From Vibrio sp. D404a (GTDB lineage Bacteria; Pseudomonadota; Gammaproteobacteria; Enterobacterales; Vibrionaceae): a DNA stretch of 38,875 nt. Positions 7,793 to 15,686 of the stretch are shown in pieces. The first letter of the stretch is position 1, and each line of letters starts with the position of its first letter. Under the pieces are notes generated by a model, which had not been told where the DNA came from, did not search any database, and was given only the letters and a program-made list of their open reading frames with translations. The stretch lies in NCBI RefSeq assembly GCF_030248535.1, contig NZ_JAHGAJ010000038.1:1-38875 (forward strand). Direction: 5' to 3'. Both the position numbers and the translations under genes were made by a program.

Positions 7793-9286
7793 ATGACTCA
7801 AACAGTGTCACCCCCGCTATACGCTGCTATCGACCTCGGGTCGAACAGTTTTCATATGCTCGTTGTGCGTCATATCGATGGCAGCGTCCAAACCATGGCC
7901 AAGATTAAGCGCAAAGTTCGTTTAGCTGCCGGCTTAGATGAAAATAATGCTCTTAGCTTAGAGGCTATGCAGCGAGGTTGGGATTGTTTGAGTCTCTTTG
8001 CTGAGCGACTTCAAGATATTCCTACTGAGAACATCCGTATAGTGGGTACTGCTACCCTGCGTACCGCAACCAATGTGGATATTTTCTTAGAAAAAGCAAA
8101 CCAGATTCTTGGTCACGACATTAATGTTATCTCTGGTGAAGAAGAAGCTGCGACTATCTATAAAGGCGTAGCGCACACCTCCGGTGGTAGCGGTCGTCGT
8201 TTAGTCGTCGATATTGGTGGCGCAAGCACCGAGATGATTATCGGTGAAGGTTTCTCTGCCAAAGCACTAACTAGCCTAAAAATGGGCTGCGTGACTTGGC
8301 TTGAGCGCCACTTTAAAGATCGCCAACTGACGGCAAGCAACTTCGAGCACGCAATTGATGCTGCTAAAGCGACACTAGAGCCAATCCTAGAGAGCTACAC
8401 CAAGCTAGGTTGGGATGTGTGTGTAGGCGCGAGCGGCACAGTACAAGCTCTGCAAGAAATCATGCTGGCGCAAGGTATGGATGAGGTTATCACTCATGCC
8501 AAGCTTAAGCGTTTGCAAAAACAAGCGATGATCGCCGAACGTTTAGAAGAGCTAGAGATAGAAGGTCTAACTCTAGAGCGCGCTTTGGTATTCCCAAGCG
8601 GCCTTTCTATTCTGATTGCAATCTTTGAACTGCTAGAGATCGACTCAATGACACTGGCCGGTGGCGCACTGCGCGAAGGCCTAGCCTATGAGATGGTCGA
8701 TGAGCTGCGCCAAGATGACATTCGCGCACGCACGATTGCGAGTGTTCAATCGCGCTACCAGATGGATACTCAGTACGCTGAACAAGTTTCTCTGCTGGCT
8801 GAGTCTCTTTACCAACAGGCTGGCAGCAGTGAGTGGATTGCAGAGCCTCAAGCTCTCGTCATGCTACAAACCGCAGCCAAACTGCACGAGATTGGCCTCA
8901 CTATCGACTTTAAAAAAGGTGGTGAGCATAGTGCTTACTTGCTTCAGCATCTCGATTTGCCAGGCTTTACACGCGCGCAGAAGCACTTCCTGGCTGAGCT
9001 AAGTCGTCGTTACCGTGAGCAGTTAACATCACTGCCAGAACAACATGCAATTTCAGGCACCAGCGCTAAGCGTGTATTGCGCTTGTTGAGACTGGCTATT
9101 CTGTTAACTCACCGTCGTAACCCAGAACTAGAGCCACAAGTAACGCTTGTTGCCGATGGCGATAACTTAACAGTGACTATCGATAAGCAGTGGCTTGCGA
9201 GTAATCCGCTTACCGCAGCCGAGCTCGAGATTGAAGCCAACCGTCAAACCGACATTGGTTGGCCACTGACCATCGTTGAGTCGTAG
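7793..9286 (+). CDS. gppA: Guanosine-5'-triphosphate,3'-diphosphate pyrophosphatase
   Basis: A 497-residue Ppx/GppA-family enzyme. In E. coli GppA converts pppGpp to ppGpp and can also hydrolyse polyphosphate ends. The N-terminal ASKHA fold has IDLGSNSFHML (phosphate-1 loop) and DIGGASTEMI (phosphate-2), and the C-terminal part has the HD-like helical domain typical of the long Ppx/GppA forms. The rhlB-gppA linkage supports gppA over ppx, which normally sits with ppk. A terminator follows. Confidence 0.92.
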   Translation: MTQTVSPPLYAAIDLGSNSFHMLVVRHIDGSVQTMAKIKRKVRLAAGLDENNALSLEAMQRGWDCLSLFAERLQDIPTENIRIVGTATLRTATNVDIFLEKANQILGHDINVISGEEEAATIYKGVAHTSGGSGRRLVVDIGGASTEMIIGEGFSAKALTSLKMGCVTWLERHFKDRQLTASNFEHAIDAAKATLEPILESYTKLGWDVCVGASGTVQALQEIMLAQGMDEVITHAKLKRLQKQAMIAERLEELEIEGLTLERALVFPSGLSILIAIFELLEIDSMTLAGGALREGLAYEMVDELRQDDIRARTIASVQSRYQMDTQYAEQVSLLAESLYQQAGSSEWIAEPQALVMLQTAAKLHEIGLTIDFKKGGEHSAYLLQHLDLPGFTRAQKHFLAELSRRYREQLTSLPEQHAISGTSAKRVLRLLRLAILLTHRRNPELEPQVTLVADGDNLTVTIDKQWLASNPLTAAELEIEANRQTDIGWPLTIVES

Positions 9287-9310
9287 TCAGTACACTTGTT
9301 TTAGATACAC

Positions 9311-9341
9311 AAAAGGCCTTCACAACTGAAGGCCTTTTTTT
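9311..9341 (+). terminator. Terminator after rhlB-gppA
   Basis: AAAGGCCTTCA, a short loop, TGAAGGCCTTT and a run of seven T form a strong intrinsic terminator 25 bases after the gppA stop. Confidence 0.9.
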
Positions 9342-9420
9342 ATTTACTTCCCTGCCCGCTTCTTTTCCACACTTCTACTCATACGCTCCATGACGAGAGT
9401 GCTGACTCCGAACCATGGCA

Positions 9421-9513
9421 TTAATCCGATTGAATGGGGAATGCTCTCTTCCATTTCTTACGGCGATAATCACTATACACGCAGTAGAGTTTGAAGGTGA
9501 TAAGGATAAACAT
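9421..9513 (-). CDS. Possible 30-residue basic/hydrophobic small protein
   Basis: The 375-base stretch between the gppA and yhhQ terminators (9342-9716) has no recognised gene. Within it this frame encodes MFILITFKLYCVYSDYRRKK and ten further residues: a short hydrophobic N-terminus followed by a strongly basic segment, as in several known bacterial membrane microproteins. AGAGG lies about six bases before the ATG. I do not recognise the protein, and such short frames arise by chance, so this is tentative. Confidence 0.3.
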   Translation of the reverse strand: MFILITFKLYCVYSDYRRKKWKRAFPIQSD

Positions 9514-9716
9514 GACGTACCTCTAATGACAAAGAGCCGCCATTCTACAAACGCACACTCGCGCAGCATCAGCAAAGGATTACCGTTCAATAATAACGAT
9601 ATAAGGAAAATATAAACCAATACCTATCATTAACTTAGACGGAAAAAAACACATTCTAGATAGAATATTGAAAGGTATAGAGGGAAGGACAAATTGGTTA
9701 TAGAAGGCATTAGAAA

Positions 9717-9755
9717 TAAAAAAGCGCCCTTTAACCTGGAGGTTAAAGAGCGCTG
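9717..9755 (-). terminator. Terminator after yhhQ
   Basis: On the minus strand AGCGCTCTTTAACCT, a two- or three-base loop, and AGGTTAAAGGGCGCT make a long hairpin followed by TTTTTTATTT, 39 bases downstream of the yhhQ stop. Confidence 0.9.
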
Positions 9756-9793
9756 GGAAGTCAAAGGACGCTGAATAGATAAATCGTCGTTCT

Positions 9794-10465
9794 CTAAGCG
9801 TTTACACCCGTTGCTTTAAAACTAGGGTTAACCGCCGTCAGCTTCTTCACGATGTAGTTCAGTAGTACGCCGTACATCGGTACGAACAGACCTAAGCTGA
9901 TCACCAACTTAAAGCCGTAGTCCACCAGAGCAATCTCGGTCCAATGTTCAGCCATGAATGGATCTGGGCTTTGGTAGAAAGCAATCGCAAAGAAAGCGAT
10001 GGTATCAATTGCGTTACCGAATAAGGTTGAACATGTCGGTGCAATCCACCACTGTTTCAGTTGGCGCAGACGGTTAAATACGTGCACATCAAGAATCTGA
10101 CCTAACAGGTACGCCATAAAGCTTGCTGCTGCGATACGAGCAACAAACAAGTTAAACTCACCCAGCTGCGCAAAACCTTGGAACTGGCCTTCAAAGAACA
10201 CAACCGATAAAAAGTACGACACCGCTAGTGCAGGCAACATCACCAAGAAGATGATTTTACGCGCTAACTGAGCACCGAAAATACGTACGGTCAGGTCGGT
10301 CGCTAGGAAAATAAACGGGAAAGTGAACGCGCCCCATGTGGTATGCATACCGAAGATGGTAAAAGGCAGCTGAACAAGGTAGTTACTTGATGCGATAATG
10401 ATCAGGTGGAATAGAACTAGCAGGGCTAGAGCTTTGCGCTGTTGCGCAGGCGTAAAGTTACTCAT
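9794..10465 (-). CDS. yhhQ: Queuosine precursor transporter (YhhQ family)
   Basis: A 223-residue inner-membrane protein with about six hydrophobic helices, of the COG1738 vitamin-uptake-like family. E. coli YhhQ imports preQ0/preQ1 for queuosine in tRNA. Typical family stretches include FTFPFIFLATDLTVRIFG in the first third and FGNAIDTIAFF near the middle. It is transcribed alone. Its mRNA leader contains a preQ1-I-like aptamer ending in the ribosome-binding site and a -10/-35 pair lies about 135 bases upstream, so translation should fall when preQ1 is plentiful. Confidence 0.93.
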   Translation of the reverse strand: MSNFTPAQQRKALALLVLFHLIIIASSNYLVQLPFTIFGMHTTWGAFTFPFIFLATDLTVRIFGAQLARKIIFLVMLPALAVSYFLSVVFFEGQFQGFAQLGEFNLFVARIAAASFMAYLLGQILDVHVFNRLRQLKQWWIAPTCSTLFGNAIDTIAFFAIAFYQSPDPFMAEHWTEIALVDYGFKLVISLGLFVPMYGVLLNYIVKKLTAVNPSFKATGVNA

Positions 10466-10470
10466 ACGGT

Positions 10471-10507
10471 ACCTTTTTAGTTTGGTTTGGGGGTGAGGGA
10501 ACCCAAA
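10471..10507 (-). promoter_or_regulatory. preQ1-I type riboswitch before yhhQ
   Basis: On the minus strand the leader runs TTGGG-TTC-CCTC-ACCCCCAA-ACCAAACTAAAAAGG, ending six bases before the ATG. This has the parts of a class I preQ1 aptamer: a five-base P1 stem (TTGGG/CCCAA), a pyrimidine loop with TTC, the C-rich ACCC segment, and an A-rich tail that folds back into the stem and contains the AAGG Shine-Dalgarno. It closely parallels the Thermoanaerobacter tengcongensis and Bacillus queC aptamers as I recall them. Ligand binding should hide the ribosome-binding site. Confidence 0.85.
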
Positions 10508-10598
10508 TCGAGTGACTTATTCATTTATCATGAACAAGGCTCTTACCAATAATGTGAATAAAAAATCTGTTTAACTTTGCTCTATTGAGCGGCGGGCG

Positions 10599-10626
10599 AT
10601 TATACATTAATCAATTTTGACTGCAA
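10599..10626 (-). promoter_or_regulatory. Candidate yhhQ promoter
   Basis: The minus strand has -35 TTGCAG (10626-10621), a 16 bp spacer and -10 TATAAT (10604-10599). Transcription would begin near 10592 and give a leader of about 125 bases that includes the preQ1 aptamer. Confidence 0.6.
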
Positions 10627-10662
10627 TGTTAGGAATAAACGCAAACGTTTACCCCTAACATT
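10625..10662. repeat. 17-bp near-perfect inverted repeat with embedded PurR-like box
   Basis: AATGTTAGGaaTAAACG and CGTTTAccCCTAACATT form 17-bp arms (15 pairs) around CAAA. Inside, ACGCAAACGTTTACCC (10639-10654) matches the E. coli PurR consensus ANGCAANCGNTTNCNT at all fixed positions but the last. The element lies just upstream of the proposed yhhQ -35 and 35 bases past the end of the leftward recQ-associated gene, so it could be an operator or an RNA hairpin; no T tract follows it. Confidence 0.5.
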
Positions 10663-10696
10663 TCTTCATTTCAGTAGTGATTCGGCGGGAGTAAAA

Positions 10697-10996
10697 TTAG
10701 AAGCCGCGTTTAAACAGAGAAGCCAGATAATCGAATTCTTCTCGACTCGCTTCTGGGCTTAGAGACTCAAACCAGACTGACTCGCTGTAATGTTCAGACT
10801 TAAGAAACAACTGACACCCTTCAAAATCCACCAGCCAAGAGTGCATATCCGCATCCCACTGCTTTTCAATCACACTGGCAGAAAGCAGCGCAATTAGCTT
10901 CTCTCCTAACTCAGGAAAAGTGTCAAAGTCAAAGCTTGGCGTGGTAATCAGCAGTCGCCCTTCTTCAGCAAGATATTCTCTCAGTCCAAATTCCAT
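10697..10996 (-). CDS. DUF3630-like small protein
   Basis: A 99-residue acidic soluble protein with a conserved-looking core (LLITTPSFDFDTFPELGEKL, then WLVDFEGCQLFLKSEHYSES). It resembles the short DUF3630 proteins of Vibrionaceae; this family call is from memory of the pattern. GAGAAG precedes the ATG. It begins 30 bases after the recQ stop on the same strand with no terminator between, so it is probably cotranscribed with recQ. No function is known to me. Confidence 0.8.
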   Translation of the reverse strand: MEFGLREYLAEEGRLLITTPSFDFDTFPELGEKLIALLSASVIEKQWDADMHSWLVDFEGCQLFLKSEHYSESVWFESLSPEASREEFDYLASLFKRGF

Positions 10997-11026
10997 TTTA
11001 CTTCTCTATTTATAATTTTCGGGACG

Positions 11027-12865
11027 TTAACCGTGGTTGGTAATGTGTTCTTGAATCAAATCAAGGAACGGATCGGCATATTTGTCCAACTTACGCTGGC
11101 CAACACCGTTGACTGCTAGCATCTCACCGTAAGAGGTTGGCAAAATTTCCGCCATGTCGATCAGTGTGGCATCACTGAAGACAACATAAGGCGGCAAGCC
11201 ATCTTCATCGGCAATCGACTTACGTAGCTTGCGCAGCTTAGCAAACAGCTTCTTATCGTAATTCTTGCTGCTGAGCTTATCGGACTTCGCGCTGCGCGCA
11301 GCAGTATCCAGACGTGGCACTGCCAACTCTAGAGTCATTTCACCACGCAGCAGTGGACGAGCTTCTTCGGTCAGTTGCAACGTAGAATTACGGGTAATGT
11401 TTTGGAACAACAACCCTTTATGAATTAACTGACGGAAAATACTGATCCAGTAGTCATGGCTGTGGTCACGACCAATACCATAGGTAGAAAGCTTGTCATG
11501 CCCATTGTCTCGTACACGGATGTTCTGCATACCGCGCATCACTTCAACCACATAACCCATACCAAAAGATTGGTTTACTCGATACACGCATGAAAGGGCT
11601 TTTTGCGCCTCTTCTGTAGCATCAAAGTGCTTTGGTGGATCAAGGCAGATATCGCAGTTGCCACATGGCTTTTCACGATACTCACCAAAGTAGTTAAGCA
11701 GTACCTGACGACGACAGGTCTGAGCCTCAGCGAAAGCACTCATCGCATTGAGCTTATGAGTCTCTACCTGCTTTTGTGGCCCATCATCTTTCTCATCCAA
11801 CATACGGCGTAGCCAACCCATATCTGCTGGGTCGTACAACATCATCGCTTCGGCAGGCAGACCATCACGCCCTGCTCTACCCGTCTCTTGGTAGTAAGAT
11901 TCGATGTTTCTTGGAATATCAAAATGCACCACGAAACGAACATTGGGTTTGTTGATGCCCATACCAAACGCCACGGTTGCGACAACAATCTGAATATCAT
12001 CACGCTGAAACGCTTCTTGCACATAAGCGCGTTCGTCTGTATCCATGCCAGCATGATAACCCGCAGCGCGAATACCGTTGTTACACAGCTTCTCGGTAAC
12101 CATCTCTACCTTCTTGCGGCTACCACAATAGATGATGCCGCAATTACCACGCTGGGTTTCAAGGTAACGCACCACTTGAGAAACCGGTTTGTGCTTCTCT
12201 ACCAGGTTATAGCGGATATTAGGACGGTCAAAGCTGCCTAAGTAGGTGTGAGGATCCACCAGCTGCAAGCGCTGAATAATGTCTTTACGCGTCGCATCGT
12301 CCGCAGTTGCCGTCAATGCCATATAAGGGACATGAGGAAAATACTGCTTAAGCTGACCAAGTGATGCGTATTCAGGGCGGAAGTCATGACCCCATTGTGA
12401 GATACAGTGCGCTTCATCCACTGCGATCATCGACAGCGGCAAACCTTGCAGGCGCTCAATGAAATCACGCATCAACACGCGTTCAGGTGAAACGTAGACC
12501 ATCTTTAATTGGCCTGAGTTCATGCGATTGAAGACTGAAATTAGCTCTTCACGTGGCATTGAGGAGTTGATGCACTCAGCCGCCACACCATTGGCCTTGA
12601 GTTGGTCCACTTGATCTTTCATGAGCGAAATTAGTGGCGAGATAACTAATGTGAGCCCCTCACGCACTAACGCGGGAATCTGGTAACAGAGCGACTTACC
12701 ACCACCGGTTGGCATAATCACTAGGCTATCTTGCCCGGACACCGCCATATCGATCACCTCTTGCTGACCATCTCTGAACTCTTGATAGCCGAACACCTCC
12801 TCAAGCACGCTTTGAGCGCTGATGGTGGTATTGGTGGTTTGTTCTGCAATCAAAGTAGCGGTCAT
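11027..12865 (-). CDS. recQ: ATP-dependent DNA helicase RecQ
   Basis: A 612-residue 3'-5' superfamily 2 helicase acting in RecF-pathway recombination and fork repair. It contains Walker A MPTGGGKS (51-58), a DEAH box (VDEAHCISQWGHDFRPEY), the RecQ-C zinc site with CRRQ...CGNCDIC, a winged helix, and a C-terminal HRDC domain (YGEMLAVNGVGQRKLDKYAD). Length matches E. coli RecQ (about 609). It diverges from rarD; the 180-base intergenic region should hold both promoters but I could not assign either firmly. Confidence 0.96.
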   Translation of the reverse strand: MTATLIAEQTTNTTISAQSVLEEVFGYQEFRDGQQEVIDMAVSGQDSLVIMPTGGGKSLCYQIPALVREGLTLVISPLISLMKDQVDQLKANGVAAECINSSMPREELISVFNRMNSGQLKMVYVSPERVLMRDFIERLQGLPLSMIAVDEAHCISQWGHDFRPEYASLGQLKQYFPHVPYMALTATADDATRKDIIQRLQLVDPHTYLGSFDRPNIRYNLVEKHKPVSQVVRYLETQRGNCGIIYCGSRKKVEMVTEKLCNNGIRAAGYHAGMDTDERAYVQEAFQRDDIQIVVATVAFGMGINKPNVRFVVHFDIPRNIESYYQETGRAGRDGLPAEAMMLYDPADMGWLRRMLDEKDDGPQKQVETHKLNAMSAFAEAQTCRRQVLLNYFGEYREKPCGNCDICLDPPKHFDATEEAQKALSCVYRVNQSFGMGYVVEVMRGMQNIRVRDNGHDKLSTYGIGRDHSHDYWISIFRQLIHKGLLFQNITRNSTLQLTEEARPLLRGEMTLELAVPRLDTAARSAKSDKLSSKNYDKKLFAKLRKLRKSIADEDGLPPYVVFSDATLIDMAEILPTSYGEMLAVNGVGQRKLDKYADPFLDLIQEHITNHG

Positions 12866-13045
12866 TGGGTATCCTAATCGCGGGGTTAAATAAGCTCACT
12901 CAGCAGTAAAGCGAGGCGACACATTGTAGAGGGGAATGGTGGTGAATAAAACCGCAAATTATTAGGTGAAACGGTCTAACGCTCCTATACTGACCAACTC
13001 TCTTTATAAATCTTATTCATAAGCACTCTGTGCCAGAGATAATTC

Positions 13046-13954
13046 ATGACACCAGAACAACAACAGCGTACACGCCAAGGTATTTTGCTTGCGATTGGTG
13101 CGTATACGATGTGGGGCATTGCGCCTATATATTTCAAATCGTTAAGTGAGGTTTCTCCGTTAGAGATCCTGAGTCACCGTGTAGTTTGGTCTTTTTTCTT
13201 ACTCGCTTTTCTACTACACCTTGGCCGCAGCTGGCGAAATGTTCGCGACACACTGACCTCCAAGCCGAAAATGACTTATTTGGTTGCTACCTCTCTATTG
13301 GTTGGTGCCAACTGGTTAATCTTCATCTGGGCGGTCAACGCCAACCACATGCTCGACGCCAGTCTAGGGTATTACATCAACCCGTTAATTAATGTGGTAC
13401 TTGGTATGATCTTTTTGGGCGAGCGTCTCAGAAAGCTGCAGTGGTTTGCGGTTGGCTTAGCCGCGATTGGTGTCTTGATTCAGATTGTCGCGTTCGGTTC
13501 TATCCCTGTGGTGGCGATTGCTCTCGCCTTCTCATTCGGCTTCTATGGCTTGCTAAGAAAGAAGGTCAGCCTCGAAGCACAGACCGGCCTATTTATTGAA
13601 ACCTTAGTGATGCTACCTGCTGCGGCCATCTACCTGCTGTTTATCGCGGATAGCGCAACATCGGACTTAGCAGCGAACCCAATGACGCTCAACCTGCTGC
13701 TGATCGCTGCTGGTATCGTTACAACCTTACCTCTGCTGTGTTTTACTGGCGCTGCAACACGACTCAAGCTGTCGACACTCGGCTTTTTCCAGTACATCGG
13801 CCCAAGCTTGATGTTCTTATTAGCGGTTCTCATATATGGCGAAGCGTTTACGACAGATAAAGCCATCACCTTTGCCTTTATTTGGGGCGCACTGGTGATC
13901 TTCAGCTTTGATGGACTGCGCCACAACAAAAAAAGCAAACGCACTCAACAGTGA
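13046..13954 (+). CDS. rarD: RarD, EamA/DMT-superfamily permease
   Basis: A 302-residue membrane protein with about ten hydrophobic helices (for example YLVATSLLVGANWLIFIWAV). The family N-terminal block GAYTMWGIAPIYFK and the EamA repeat motif LGYYINPLINVVLGMIFLGE are typical of RarD, linked to chloramphenicol sensitivity in other bacteria; the physiological substrate is unknown. It neighbours recQ here, as in E. coli where rarD, yigI, pldA and recQ cluster. A terminator follows. Confidence 0.9.
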   Translation: MTPEQQQRTRQGILLAIGAYTMWGIAPIYFKSLSEVSPLEILSHRVVWSFFLLAFLLHLGRSWRNVRDTLTSKPKMTYLVATSLLVGANWLIFIWAVNANHMLDASLGYYINPLINVVLGMIFLGERLRKLQWFAVGLAAIGVLIQIVAFGSIPVVAIALAFSFGFYGLLRKKVSLEAQTGLFIETLVMLPAAAIYLLFIADSATSDLAANPMTLNLLLIAAGIVTTLPLLCFTGAATRLKLSTLGFFQYIGPSLMFLLAVLIYGEAFTTDKAITFAFIWGALVIFSFDGLRHNKKSKRTQQ

Positions 13955-13994
13955 TGTGATCGTTTTTTACAAGACAATTTAGAAATACAGAGAT

Positions 13995-14034
13995 AAGCTT
14001 GGTTGGATTGATGATAATTTAACCAAGCTTTTTT
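13995..14034 (+). terminator. Terminator after rarD
   Basis: AAGCTTGGTT, a 16-base loop, AACCAAGCTT and TTTT form the hairpin. It ends only five bases before the start codon of the next gene, which leaves little room for a separate leader. Confidence 0.75.
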
Positions 14035-14039
14035 ATACC

Positions 14040-14834
14040 ATGGATAAAGTCCACTACTACTCAACACCCACTGAAGATATCAGCCTGATCCAAGCTCAAT
14101 ACCAAGAGTTTGCCTTTCAGCGCCACTATCATTTGGACTTTCACATTGGTTTGATTACCCAAGGACAGCAAAAATTCGTCTATAAGGGTACTAGCCATCA
14201 TGTGGGAGCGGGTCAGGTAGTAATCATGCCACCAGATGAGCTGCATGATGGTCACTCAAAACTAGATTCAGGCTATCAGGTAAGCGTGTTCTCAGTATCT
14301 CCTCAATGGTTTCAAGATCTTGCGGATCCCGACCAAAACGGTCACACATTGAGCTTTTCGGAGCTGATCCTTTCTGATCGCGCCGCTTTTTCACAACTAC
14401 GCAACTTGCATGGCTTACTCATCAATCAAAATATCAGCCAACTCGCCCAAGACTGCCTCCCTTTTGAAGGGTTTTCGACGATTGTGGATCGTTACGCTAA
14501 GTTTGGATCCAAAACCGAGACTCAACTAGGTAATCAATCTATCGAAACACTAAAAGAGTATTTAATGGCAAACCTAGACCAGCCAGTACGTTTAGAGCAG
14601 CTCTCTGAACTATGTGATCTATCAACCACACAGTTCCAACGCCACTTTAAGAACAAAATGGGCATTACGCCTTACGCTTGGCTGAGTCGTCTGCGTATGG
14701 AGCAGAGCATGAGGCTCATCAAATCAGGAGTGTGTGGTACTGACGTGGCGCATCAGGTTGGTTTCTACGATCAAGCGCATTTCTCAAAGGCGTTCAAGAC
14801 AACCTTTGGTGTCCCACCTTCACAAATCAACTGA
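14040..14834 (+). CDS. AraC-family transcriptional regulator (cupin + HTH)
   Basis: A 264-residue regulator. Residues 1-150 form an AraC-type cupin sensor (HYHLDFHIGLITQGQ, then VVIMPPDELHDG), and the last 100 residues hold two helix-turn-helix units, ending in the family signature VAHQVGFYDQAHFSKAFKTT. Its effector is unknown. The following gene is an amino-acid exporter in the same direction, so it may control that exporter. The ATG gives a natural cupin N-terminus, yet it has no Shine-Dalgarno and follows the rarD terminator by five bases, suggesting leaderless or weak initiation. Confidence 0.9.
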   Translation: MDKVHYYSTPTEDISLIQAQYQEFAFQRHYHLDFHIGLITQGQQKFVYKGTSHHVGAGQVVIMPPDELHDGHSKLDSGYQVSVFSVSPQWFQDLADPDQNGHTLSFSELILSDRAAFSQLRNLHGLLINQNISQLAQDCLPFEGFSTIVDRYAKFGSKTETQLGNQSIETLKEYLMANLDQPVRLEQLSELCDLSTTQFQRHFKNKMGITPYAWLSRLRMEQSMRLIKSGVCGTDVAHQVGFYDQAHFSKAFKTTFGVPPSQIN

Positions 14835-14932
14835 GTGTTGATTATTTACAATTGCTCTGTGTGAGATCTAGGTAAGCTACCCCATATACCAACAACAGTT
14901 AGAATCTAGCTAAGCGTTATCGAGATTAGACA

Positions 14933-15595
14933 ATGAACGAAATCACCATCCTTATCACCCTAGCCTCTATCCACTTTATTGCTTTAATGAGCCCCGGTCC
15001 TGATTTTGCGCTTGTGGTCCAAAATGCCACACGTCACGGTAGGCAGACAGGCTTGTACATCGCGCTAGGTTTGTCGTGTGGGATCTTACTTCACTCGCTA
15101 CTAAGCTTGACGGGCATCAGCTATCTCGTCCACCAGCAACCAACCCTATTTGCGATTATCCAGTTAGCCGGTGGTAGCTACTTACTTTACTTAGGCTACG
15201 GCGCTCTTAAAGCAACATGGGCAACGATTCAAAGTCATGACGACGACAATCAAGCGCTCAACTCTAAAGATCTTATTCTGACCAACAAACGTGAGGCGTT
15301 TTCTAAAGGCTTTGCCACTAACATCCTCAATCCAAAGGCGTTAGTGTTCTTTATCAGCTTGATGTCGAGCTTAGTCCCTGCAGATATGTCTCTGTCGGGC
15401 AAAGGCTTTGCGCTGCTGATCCTGTTTGGCCTATCTCTATTTTGGTTTTCACTGTTGGCTTGGATGCTATCTACTAAAGCGCTACAGAAGAAACTGCATG
15501 AAGCAACCGTGTATATTGACGGCTTGTGTGGTGCACTGTTTAGCATGATAGGTTTAAGTATCTTATGGCAATCGGCTTCATCATTGGTCGCCTAA
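14933..15595 (+). CDS. LysE/RhtB-family amino-acid exporter
   Basis: A 220-residue inner-membrane protein with about six helices. The N-terminal signature MSPGPDFALVVQNATRHGR is typical of RhtB/LysE exporters, and GFATNILNPKALVFFISL is the second conserved block. Substrates in the family include homoserine, threonine and lysine; which is moved here is not evident. It lies 98 bases after the AraC-type gene and may be its target. Confidence 0.9.
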   Translation: MNEITILITLASIHFIALMSPGPDFALVVQNATRHGRQTGLYIALGLSCGILLHSLLSLTGISYLVHQQPTLFAIIQLAGGSYLLYLGYGALKATWATIQSHDDDNQALNSKDLILTNKREAFSKGFATNILNPKALVFFISLMSSLVPADMSLSGKGFALLILFGLSLFWFSLLAWMLSTKALQKKLHEATVYIDGLCGALFSMIGLSILWQSASSLVA

Positions 15596-15686
15596 ATTAG
15601 AATCAAGATTACAATTCGTTAACAACGTACTGGCTAAATGCTCTTTCCACTGCCAATCTAGCTCTGCATATGAAAAGGAGAAGATC

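Noticed and set aside
9375..9620. 81- and 66-residue overlapping frames in the gppA-yhhQ gap
   Set aside because: Neither has a good start signal or family resemblance; only the shorter 30-residue frame has a fair ribosome-binding site.
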